From NCBI GenBank assembly GCA_002343335.1, contig DDSI01000157.1, forward strand, positions 14,114-31,550: 17,437 bases of DNA, written 5' to 3'. The notes under the pieces were generated by a model. The model worked only from the letters and a program-made list of their open reading frames with translations, was not told the origin of the DNA and did not search any database. This document shows positions 7,102-13,582 of the stretch, one piece after another (the first letter of the stretch is position 1; each line of letters starts with the position of its first letter). Both the position numbers and the translations under genes were made by a program. Source of the stretch: Bacteriovoracaceae bacterium UBA2394 (GTDB lineage Bacteria; Bdellovibrionota; UBA2394).

Positions 7102-8165
7102 GGACTCTCAAAATCGGAAATGGAAATCTGTCTCGCTTCAAAAAATTCTCGGATTTTTTCGAGTGCCTTTTTTTCCTGCACCCTGACGGCTTCCTTCGTG
7201 ACTCCAACCATCTCTCCAATTTCTTCAAACGTCCAAGCGTCACCGCCCTCTTGAGGATAACGAAGATGAATGACCAAGCGTTGATATTCATTGAGCGTTC
7301 GATCGATTGCGTCCCACATTTCTTTGGAGATGCGGAGATTCGGCTCAGGCTGATTTCCTTCCACCGCCGCTGTAAATGATTCAGGCGTGTCTGAGGTGTA
7401 TTCTCTACTTCCCGGTCTAGGTCGGAGGAGCATTCTAAACTTGAGCTTGATGGCGCCCACGATGCTCGTGGAGAGGCGATACCCCATTCGACGATCGAAA
7501 TACTGAAGTGCTTCCATGGTTGCATCTTCTGCGACGTAGAAAACATCTTCCGCATTCGTGGGTTTCCCTCGAGAAGTAAGGAATTGGGCCGAGCCAATCG
7601 AGTACTTCCACATCAAGCGGATAAATGTTTGAAACACCTCTCCGAGGAGGCTTCGGAATCTTTGGATATCATTTCGAATGCCTTCAGAAAGTTCAGTGGG
7701 GCGAGTTTTTTCCATGGTATCGACCCAGTCGTAGAAAAATTTTGCATAATTTTTGGCATTTCCTAAATAGAGCGCGTCCAGCACCTGATCATCGGTCCAG
7801 GGTTTTGTCTCCCGAGCGAGAGCTTGGAAAGTTTCGATAAGCGTCGGGTTGTTTCGATGAGTTCCGTGAGCAATCTGCTTGAAAAATTCCCGAGGTGCCG
7901 CGCTTTCCCAGTCTTTAGTCATTAATATTTCTTTGATGATTCGGATCTTCAGTTGATCCAGCTCTGCGGTGACGGCTTCTTCTTCATCGCGAGTGAAGAA
8001 TTTGCCAGAGCGGTCGAGAAGTCCTTGGATGCCGGGGCTGATATATTTGGATTTCTCAAGGTCGACAACGGTATCACCGCAGGAAGGTCGTCTCCCTTTG
8101 ATGGCGTGAACGTCCGAGATCAGCAGGAGCGGAAGTAAGACTAATAATATAACTTTCAAACCCAT
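7098..8165 (-). CDS. sigma-70-like protein with N-terminal signal-peptide/anchor segment
   Basis: 355 residues from the ATG at 8165, which has AAGG 7 bases upstream. A TTG seven codons earlier lacks this support. Residues 1-21 (MGLKVILLVLLPLLLISDVHA) look like a signal peptide or membrane anchor. Residues about 56-76 (FTRDEEEAVTAELDQLKIRI) resemble sigma region 1.2. A roughly 100-residue spacer follows. Residues about 177-246 match region 2 (IRLMWKY, then EDATMEALQYFDRRMGYRLST, comparable to the A-x-x-KFD-x-x-x-G-x-x-FST hallmark). Residues about 284-343 match region 4, with LNEYQRLVIHLRY and the helix-turn-helix WTFEEIGEMVGVTKEAVRVQ. Region 3 is not evident. It follows exbD-like genes with 82 bp between, so it may be the last gene of that operon. 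A secreted sigma factor makes no obvious sense; see findings. Confidence 0.82.
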   Translation of the reverse strand: MGLKVILLVLLPLLLISDVHAIKGRRPSCGDTVVDLEKSKYISPGIQGLLDRSGKFFTRDEEEAVTAELDQLKIRIIKEILMTKDWESAAPREFFKQIAHGTHRNNPTLIETFQALARETKPWTDDQVLDALYLGNAKNYAKFFYDWVDTMEKTRPTELSEGIRNDIQRFRSLLGEVFQTFIRLMWKYSIGSAQFLTSRGKPTNAEDVFYVAEDATMEALQYFDRRMGYRLSTSIVGAIKLKFRMLLRPRPGSREYTSDTPESFTAAVEGNQPEPNLRISKEMWDAIDRTLNEYQRLVIHLRYPQEGGDAWTFEEIGEMVGVTKEAVRVQEKKALEKIREFFEARQISISDFESP

Positions 8166-8178
8166 AGAGTGACCTTGA

Positions 8179-8222
8179 TGACCCAAGATTGGGCACCCTA
8201 CTTGGCGAAAGCCTTTGGGTCA
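8179..8222. repeat. 8-bp inverted repeat upstream of the sigma-like gene
   Basis: TGACCCAA (8179-8186) and TTGGGTCA (8215-8222) are perfect complements around a 28-base spacer. Inside the spacer is GGCGAAAGCC (8204-8213), a 3-bp stem with a four-base loop. The element fills most of the 82-bp gap between the second exbD-like stop and the sigma-like start, and its near arm ends 13 bases from that ATG. It could be an operator or an mRNA structure that sets expression of the sigma-like gene relative to the motor genes. Confidence 0.45.
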
Positions 8223-8247
8223 AATTGGTCGGAAATCCCTGAAAAAC

Positions 8248-8865
8248 CTACTTTTGGGGCGTCGTCGCATTCGGCACCGGCATCATCCACTCGATGGGTT
8301 CCGAGACCGACTGAGCATTGCCTGCAAAAACCGCAAATCGAAAGTCAGGATAGCCTGCGCGGCCGGCGTTGTAGATAACTTTCCGAATGACTTGAAAGGG
8401 CAGACGTCGATCGGCCGAGATATTGATTTTCTGTGTAGGTTTTTCCGCCTCTTCTTTGGCGAGTTCAGGGTTCTCCGGCGTCTTTTTAAGCTCTTCTTCT
8501 TCAAGCTTTAAGCGATAGTCCTTGAGAGCAGTTTGGAGGGATTCAAGATGCCAATCTTCCTGATTGAATAAATCGAGGGTGCTCCCAACCACCACGTTTT
8601 CAAGCGTGATTACATCCTTAGCGATGATAAGCGAAGGCGCCTTTTCAAGCGTGCCGACGTTTTCGGCTTTGGGAAGTTCCAAGCCGGAAGGCAGAACGAT
8701 GAGTTCGCCTTCCGCGCTGAAACTTTGGAGCAAGAAAATGACCATGATGGCAAACATGTCCACCATGCTCGTAAGATACAAACCCGCGTACACTTCCTTC
8801 TTACCAAGAGCGCCTTTACGTTTCACCGTCGGATTGATGCGTTTCGCTGGAGCGTAAATCGGCAT
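8248..8865 (-). CDS. ExbD/TolR-family protein (second copy)
   Basis: 205 residues. There is a short cytoplasmic N-terminus with many Lys/Arg, then one membrane helix at about 30-47. This helix contains the hallmark Asp36 (LTSMVDMFAIMVIFLL), the proton-carrying residue in ExbD/TolR proteins. The periplasmic part begins at SAEGELIVLPSGLELP, the typical ExbD start. It is interrupted at about 115-142 by a Glu/Lys-rich stretch, then resumes with INISADRRLPFQVIRKVIYNAGRAGY, matching the usual I-x-A-D-x-x-x-P(F/Y)-x-x-(V/I) fold. The length is above the usual 135-160 because of the charged insertion. Its ATG overlaps the preceding TAA by one base (TAATG), implying translational coupling to the first exbD-like gene. 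Confidence 0.87.
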   Translation of the reverse strand: MPIYAPAKRINPTVKRKGALGKKEVYAGLYLTSMVDMFAIMVIFLLQSFSAEGELIVLPSGLELPKAENVGTLEKAPSLIIAKDVITLENVVVGSTLDLFNQEDWHLESLQTALKDYRLKLEEEELKKTPENPELAKEEAEKPTQKINISADRRLPFQVIRKVIYNAGRAGYPDFRFAVFAGNAQSVSEPIEWMMPVPNATTPQK

Positions 8866-9344
8866 TAGTTCATTCCTCCGATGGTGACATTCGTAAGGTT
8901 CAATACAAAAAGTGTGTCCAAAACTCGGATGAGATTTTCGTAGATAATTTCATCTTCGGCTCGAAGTGAAATCTTGGGATTTTCAATTTTTTCCAATCGA
9001 GGAAGGAGCTTTTCAAATTCCGCCTTAATGGTTCCCATTTGCTCAGGACGAATCATCGCAAGCGTTTTGCCGTCTTCTACAATTTGAACGCCTTCTTTTC
9101 GGAGAAGAACATCCCAATCGCGATCCTCTTTGGCGGTGGTGATATTAGAGATCTCAGAATTTCGTACGGTCGCTTCACCCGAAGGCTGTGAAAAGGCCGA
9201 CATTTTCGAAATCTGTACCCACACGGCGGTCATCAAAAGGAACAAAATACAAACGGAAAGAAGATCGATGAACGGGATCAGGTTCAACTCCGCGTCGACA
9301 CCTCGTCGTCCACCCTTACTCCCCGTATCAATACTTACGCCCAT
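8865..9344 (-). CDS. ExbD/TolR-family protein (first copy)
   Basis: 159 residues. The N-terminus (GSKGGRRGVDAELNLIPFIDLLSV) is the classical ExbD/TolR entry into the membrane, with the proton-pathway Asp at residue 27 and a helix at about 22-45. The periplasmic domain (about 46-159) ends with ISLRAEDEIIYENLIRVLDTLF, comparable to the ExbD A-D-x-x-x-x-Y-x-x-(V/I) segment. The ATG at 9344 is preceded by a purine-rich GGAGGGG. Together with an ExbB/TolQ partner it would form an inner-membrane proton channel that drives a periplasmic process. There is a 27-bp gap from the upstream exbB-like gene, and it is coupled to the downstream paralogue. Confidence 0.9.
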   Translation of the reverse strand: MGVSIDTGSKGGRRGVDAELNLIPFIDLLSVCILFLLMTAVWVQISKMSAFSQPSGEATVRNSEISNITTAKEDRDWDVLLRKEGVQIVEDGKTLAMIRPEQMGTIKAEFEKLLPRLEKIENPKISLRAEDEIIYENLIRVLDTLFVLNLTNVTIGGMN

Positions 9345-9371
9345 AACCCCTCCGTCCTTTTTCTGATCCGA

Positions 9372-10022
9372 TTAGGCTGATTTCTTACGATCAAAATTCA
9401 ACATGGATCGAATTTCGTAAGCGGTTTCTTTCAAATCATCGAGCAACATCTGCGTTTTACCTTGTAAAAGCGCAAACATCACCAGTGCGAAGATCGCCAC
9501 CACGAGTCCGTAAGCCGTACAATTCATGGCTTCGGAAATCCCTTTGGCGAGAAGTTCGGCCTTTTGCGTGGGATCAACCGTTGCCGCTGCGGCAAAAGAT
9601 CCGATGAGACCGGAAATCGTGCCAAGCAATCCAAGCAACGTCGCAATGTTGGCGAGCATGGAGAGATAACTCGTTCGTCTCTCAATCGGATGCGCTTCCC
9701 TTGCAAGCGAAGCTTCAATCATCGCTTCGATGTCTTCTCGTCCACCGCGATTCATGGCTCTGACCAACAGGGACTTTGCCAATTTTGCGGAGGGCGCTTG
9801 AATCGAATCGCAAAACTGAACGGCGGATTGAAAATCATTTCGTCCGACACTCGGAGCGAGTTGATTTAAAAAACTACGCGTGTTCATCGTCGATTTGAAA
9901 TAGAGAACGTAGATTCTCTCAATGGTGATTGAGATTGCCAGAATACCTACGAGATGGATCGGATAGATGAAATATCCACCGGCTTCCCAGGCTTCTTTAA
10001 CTTTCCAAAGTAATTCCATCAT
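9372..10022 (-). CDS. MotA/TolQ/ExbB-family proton channel protein (copy next to exbD)
   Basis: 216 residues from the ATG at 10022, which has GGAGGA seven bases upstream; an ATG at 10028 is too close to that site. Three membrane helices: about 16-42 (GGYFIYPIHLVGILAISITI), 118-147 (SMLANIATLLGLLGTISGLI) and 165-186 (AMNCTAYGLVVAIFALVMFALL). The TM2 GLLGT-x-x-G signature and the TM3 Thr (T169) of the proton path are present. The Pro normally found in the A-I-P-A motif of TM3 is Phe (residue 178), unlike its neighbour. Residues around TM2-TM3 are nearly identical to the upstream paralogue, so the pair is a tandem duplication that has since diverged in the N-terminal half. Confidence 0.9.
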   Translation of the reverse strand: MMELLWKVKEAWEAGGYFIYPIHLVGILAISITIERIYVLYFKSTMNTRSFLNQLAPSVGRNDFQSAVQFCDSIQAPSAKLAKSLLVRAMNRGGREDIEAMIEASLAREAHPIERRTSYLSMLANIATLLGLLGTISGLIGSFAAAATVDPTQKAELLAKGISEAMNCTAYGLVVAIFALVMFALLQGKTQMLLDDLKETAYEIRSMLNFDRKKSA

Positions 10023-10052
10023 AACCATTCCTCCCCTGAACGATTCGAAGTG

Positions 10053-10757
10053 TTAGGCTTCGCTTTTCGCAGCGCCGCTTTTCAATTTATCTCGATGCGT
10101 GATCACAAAGTTCATGGATTCCAAAACGACTTCGTTGACGTCGTCGATAATTCGCTGCGTGCGGCCTTGCAAAAAGGCATAGGCCAGAAGAGCCGGAATC
10201 GCGATGCAAAGACCAAACGCCGTACAATTCATTGCTTCCGAGATCCCCGCAGCAAGCATTTCTGCTTTTTGGTTCGGATCGGCTTTCGCCGCGCCTGCGA
10301 AAGAGACAATAAGACCGGAAATGGTTCCAAGCAGTCCAAGCAGTGTCGCGATGTTGGCCAGCGTGGAAAGATAGGAGGTTCGCTTTTCCACCGTTGGGAA
10401 ATGCTTAGAGGCGGCCGCATCAATGGCGATTTGCACTTCGGAATCCTTCGCCGATCTTTCAAAGGCATGGAAGCCGGCCTGAATGATTTGGTGAATGATC
10501 GTCGTTCCTACGACCACCAGTCTGCCCGAGTAGATCGCATTTCGAACTTCCGAAAGAATGGCAGCCTTATCGAACTTCGTTTGCACATACAAAGCGTGGA
10601 AGCGTTCCAGCACGATAAGCAACGCAATCAACCCGACAAGCGCGATTGGGTGCATAAAGAACCCTCCGGCAAAATATCGGTCTATGAGGCTCATATGTTG
10701 CTCTACCAGCGCGTTACCTGCGGTGGCGGCTGTATTGGCAGTCGTCATTGGATCCAT
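10053..10757 (-). CDS. MotA/TolQ/ExbB-family proton channel protein (operon-leading copy)
   Basis: 234 residues from the ATG at 10757, with AGGGGGG nine bases upstream. The frame stays open to 10880, but the extra 41 residues look non-coding. Three helices: about 30-57, 127-153 and 174-197. TM2 has LANIATLLGLLGTISGLI, and TM3 has NCTAFGLCIAIPALLAYAFLQG with the family's Thr and A-I-P-A Pro (P188). These are the features of ExbB/TolQ proteins that form a pentameric channel around ExbD/TolR helices. It heads a minus-strand run of four motor genes and then the sigma-like gene. No tonB, tolA, tolB or pal gene is in the run, so the output is not the standard TonB or Tol-Pal system as far as can be seen here. 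Confidence 0.9.
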   Translation of the reverse strand: MDPMTTANTAATAGNALVEQHMSLIDRYFAGGFFMHPIALVGLIALLIVLERFHALYVQTKFDKAAILSEVRNAIYSGRLVVVGTTIIHQIIQAGFHAFERSAKDSEVQIAIDAAASKHFPTVEKRTSYLSTLANIATLLGLLGTISGLIVSFAGAAKADPNQKAEMLAAGISEAMNCTAFGLCIAIPALLAYAFLQGRTQRIIDDVNEVVLESMNFVITHRDKLKSGAAKSEA

Positions 10758-10806
10758 GGTCGATTTCCCCCCTAAAAACGGTTTTGGCGTGGTGGCCTTA
10801 TCTAAG

Positions 10807-10835
10807 ATTTTCTGGGGGCATAGGGTGAATTGCAA
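10807..10835 (-). promoter_or_regulatory. possible sigma-70-type promoter of the ExbB/ExbD operon
   Basis: On the minus strand TTGCAA (10830-10835) and GAAAAT (10807-10812) are 17 bases apart. Each matches 4 of 6 bases of the -35 and -10 consensus. The start point would give a leader of about 40 bases before the ATG at 10757. This is suggestive only. Confidence 0.28.
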
Positions 10836-10861
10836 GGAATTTCTAGGAGTTAACCTGTTTG

Positions 10862-10875
10862 CGAAATTGATTTCG
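10862..10875. repeat. inverted repeat CGAAAT-TG-ATTTCG in divergent promoter region
   Basis: Perfect 6-bp arms at 10862-10867 and 10870-10875 separated by 2 bp, about 30 bp before the GTG of the large-subunit gene. A compact palindrome at this distance in a region shared by two divergent operons is a reasonable operator candidate. No regulator gene is adjacent. Confidence 0.35.
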
Positions 10876-10904
10876 AACATCGATTTGGTAGAGCATAGAG
10901 CCCA

Positions 10905-13082
10905 GTGAGCATCAGCGATTCAGCTTATATCCGAAGATTTTTTTCGCTCTACTCGCAGGAGGAGAAGGACAAGATTCGAGGACTAGCTTTTTACCCAACG
11001 GATTATCTCTGCGCGTTACTTCCAGCGGATGTTGCCCATGTAAAGGTGGTTCGAAGCCCTCATCCTGGCGCCACGTTCTCGAAAATCGATTCAAAGGAAG
11101 CGATGAAGGTTGAAGGTGTGCTTCGCGTCATCACAGCGCACGATATTCCGCAAAATGCCTCCTTCGGGGCGCGCGCTAAAAAATCGCAGCTCATCTTGGC
11201 GGAAAAGGAAGTGCGTTACGTGGGGGAACCCATCGCGCTGATCGTGGCCGAGAGTCAAGACGCCTTGGAGAAGGCGAAGGATCTTTTAGTCATCGATTGG
11301 AAACCGGCACCCCTTCCGCAGGAGGAAGAAGTTCGATCGGTGAAATTTGAATTGGGCAAGGCCTCAAACGCTGAGGATCTTCAATTGGTAGAGACTACGT
11401 TTGAGTTTCCGTCGTTGCAGGCTCGTTACTTGGAGGCTGAGTCAGGCTGGGTAGAATTCAAAGAAAAAGATGAATCGTTTAATTTTCATATCGGTGCACT
11501 TCTCTCGGAGTCCCAGCGCATGTGGCTCTCTCAGGTCCTTGGTGTTTCGCATGAGAAATTGCAGGCGAAGGAGTCGCATCTTGGTGGACAGTTCGGAGGG
11601 CGACAGCAGCGGGAATTAATCGCGTTCTTGGCCATTGCTGCTCATCTTACGCGGCGATCTGTGCGACTACACCTGCATCAAGAAACCCAAGACATCGGCT
11701 CGTACGGTTATGCTGGAAAACTGGGGATTCGCTATGATCCGGAGTCACATCGACTGGTGGAGCTTCGAGGGGAATTGCGTTTGGACGTGGGCTCGTACGA
11801 AGGCAATGCCGAGCTCGCGCTTCAAAAGGCGCTCGAACATGTCGCGGGGATTTATAAATTTAGATACGTGGGGCTGGAGGGAAAAATTATTCTTACTCCT
11901 ACGCACCCTCGTCGAGCGCTCAAAGGCGAAGGACTTACCGCCGTCACTTGGGTCACCGAGCAATTGGTGGAAGAGATTGCGAAGAAGCTGGAAGTAAAAC
12001 CTCTCGAGCTTCGGATTGAAAATCAGCGAGAAGATTTCTCAGGGCTCGACCAAGTGCTCGAGCAAGTGGAGCGCTACGAGAGACCCTTTGAACTCGTGCC
12101 GATCGATCGCAATCGTCCGCTTTGGGATGAAAAGTTTATCGCGGGCCGTGGTTACGGCTTTCAAATGTTTCAGCCGACGACGCTGAAGGAGTTTGATTAC
12201 AGCGAAGTCAGTATCGATCTGCAGCCTTCGGGATCATTTGTGATTCGCACATCCAACCTCACGCTCGACCTACGCGTGAAGTCCGCGCTCTGTGAAATTG
12301 CCGCCACCGTTTTAAAGACGCACCCGAAAGCTTTCACGGTGGAAGGCAAAATGCGATTGGATTTTGATAAGCCCGCGCGTCGGGAAACCTATCCAGAATT
12401 TTACTATATGGCGCAGGCCACATGGCATGCCGCTCAGTTGCTGAAAGAGAGGCTCATTGCAGCCGGTCAAAAAGTTTTAGGAACGCCCCATGTGATTTTA
12501 AAGGACGGTGCCGTTGCTGATCAGCAGGCAAATCGAAAGATGGGCTACCGCGAACTTGGATTCACGCATTCACTTCATGATTTAAAAGCCTCTTATATAT
12601 TGAAAGGCGCTGAGCGTCCGCATGGATGTGCGGCGGGAGCCGTTTCGCGCGTGAGCTTTCATCCGCTCACCGGAGAAGTTCGTGTGGAATCTGTAAAAGT
12701 AATTTTGGATGCAGGCCCCGTGCTTTACGGCAAAGGGTTGGAAATTGAAGTCGATTCCGCCGTGTCTTGGGCGATGGCCACGTTATTTTCGAGTGGAAAT
12801 CGTGAAGAACAGCCCATTCCGACTCCGCTCGATGGGCCGGAAGAAGTCACGGTGCTTCCGATTGAATATAAGGTTCAAGACTACTCTGAAGAACAGCCGG
12901 AACTTTTTGGAGCTCGCGGGATTGCGGATGTTGTCATGTCGGCAGTGTTGGCAAGTTTAGTGAACGCAATCCATGATGCAAAGGGTGTCGTGCTCGATAA
13001 AATTCCGATGTCGTTGGAGTTTATGTATCCCAACCGACGAAAATCGACCGTACATACGCTCAACTTTAAGAGGAATCAGTAG
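10905..13082 (+). CDS. xanthine dehydrogenase/CO dehydrogenase-family large (molybdopterin) subunit homologue with degenerate cofactor motifs
   Basis: 725 residues from the GTG at 10905. An in-frame stop lies three codons upstream, so it cannot start earlier, and no good Shine-Dalgarno is seen. The fold is recognisable. An N-terminal hammerhead domain carries VVRSPHPGATFSKID (48-62) and VRYVGEPIALIVAE (103-116). GGQFGGRQ is at 227-234, and the E177 region (ARYLEAES) corresponds to the active-site entry Glu. The RGFGGPQ-type loop is KGEGLTAV (340-347), with Lys in place of the catalytic Arg. The GQG cofactor loop is DLR (455-457). The GQ-(I/V)-EG segment is lost near 611-618. The C-terminal catalytic Glu (GE motif) is Asp675 in GIADVV. 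The family hydroxylates aromatic heterocycles or aldehydes in the cytoplasm. The small subunit follows after 2 bp. Activity here is uncertain. Confidence 0.85.
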   Translation: MSISDSAYIRRFFSLYSQEEKDKIRGLAFYPTDYLCALLPADVAHVKVVRSPHPGATFSKIDSKEAMKVEGVLRVITAHDIPQNASFGARAKKSQLILAEKEVRYVGEPIALIVAESQDALEKAKDLLVIDWKPAPLPQEEEVRSVKFELGKASNAEDLQLVETTFEFPSLQARYLEAESGWVEFKEKDESFNFHIGALLSESQRMWLSQVLGVSHEKLQAKESHLGGQFGGRQQRELIAFLAIAAHLTRRSVRLHLHQETQDIGSYGYAGKLGIRYDPESHRLVELRGELRLDVGSYEGNAELALQKALEHVAGIYKFRYVGLEGKIILTPTHPRRALKGEGLTAVTWVTEQLVEEIAKKLEVKPLELRIENQREDFSGLDQVLEQVERYERPFELVPIDRNRPLWDEKFIAGRGYGFQMFQPTTLKEFDYSEVSIDLQPSGSFVIRTSNLTLDLRVKSALCEIAATVLKTHPKAFTVEGKMRLDFDKPARRETYPEFYYMAQATWHAAQLLKERLIAAGQKVLGTPHVILKDGAVADQQANRKMGYRELGFTHSLHDLKASYILKGAERPHGCAAGAVSRVSFHPLTGEVRVESVKVILDAGPVLYGKGLEIEVDSAVSWAMATLFSSGNREEQPIPTPLDGPEEVTVLPIEYKVQDYSEEQPELFGARGIADVVMSAVLASLVNAIHDAKGVVLDKIPMSLEFMYPNRRKSTVHTLNFKRNQ

Positions 13083-13084
13083 CG

Positions 13085-13582
13085 ATGTTGATTGAATGGA
13101 CATTGAATGGCCGACCGATGCGTTCAGAAGTTAGCCCGTTTCAACGGTTGCTCGATTATTTGCGAACGGATTTGAAACTGCTCGGCACAAAAGAGGGATG
13201 TCGCGAAGGTAAGTGCGGAGCTTGCACTGTTTGGGTGGACGGTCAGATCGCCAATGCTTGTCTCATGTTGATGGGGCAACTCGCGCACAAAGAAGTTACA
13301 ACGATCGAAGGCATCAATGAAAAGGATCGCTTCACACCACTTCAGGAAGCTTTTCTCACAAATTCGGCGCTAGAATGTGGTTTTTGTATTCCCGGCATGT
13401 TGATGACGGGCACGGCGCTTCTTCATCAGAATACAAATCCTTCGCGTTTGGAAATTAGAGAGAGCTTGAAGGGACATCTCTGTGCTTGCACGGGATATCA
13501 AAAAATTCTCGATTCGATCGAAGGGGTTGGCCTTCCGCCTGCATCTGAAGGTCAAGCGCGCATGAGAGTGAGAAAACCCTGA
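13085..13582 (+). CDS. [2Fe-2S] small subunit of molybdo-flavoenzyme (CoxS/XdhC-type)
   Basis: 165 residues. The N-terminal plant-type ferredoxin domain has Cys39, Cys44, Cys47 and Cys59 in GCREGKCGACTVWVDGQ plus NAC. The C-terminal four-helix domain binds the second cluster through Cys98 and Cys101 (CGFCIPGM) and Cys133 and Cys135 (CACTGYQ). All eight ligands and the usual spacings are intact, so both clusters should assemble. It would carry electrons between the large subunit's cofactor site and FAD. The start codon lies 2 bp after the large-subunit stop, and the last base of its TGA is the first base of the FAD-subunit ATG. Confidence 0.95.
   Translation: MLIEWTLNGRPMRSEVSPFQRLLDYLRTDLKLLGTKEGCREGKCGACTVWVDGQIANACLMLMGQLAHKEVTTIEGINEKDRFTPLQEAFLTNSALECGFCIPGMLMTGTALLHQNTNPSRLEIRESLKGHLCACTGYQKILDSIEGVGLPPASEGQARMRVRKP

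Noticed and set aside
7091..7597. A 168-residue minus-strand frame overlapping the sigma-like gene.
   Set aside because: Same strand, different frame from a gene with recognisable sigma regions; its composition is Lys/Ser/Arg-rich noise.
8166..8186. A TTG start seven codons upstream for the sigma-like gene.
   Set aside because: The ATG at 8165 has AAGG at suitable spacing; the TTG does not, and the extra residues would precede the signal-like segment.
10050..10775. A 241-residue plus-strand open frame opposite the operon-leading exbB-like gene.
   Set aside because: It is the complement of a gene with clear ExbB/TolQ motifs and a good ribosome binding site; its translation is Arg/His-rich and without domain character.
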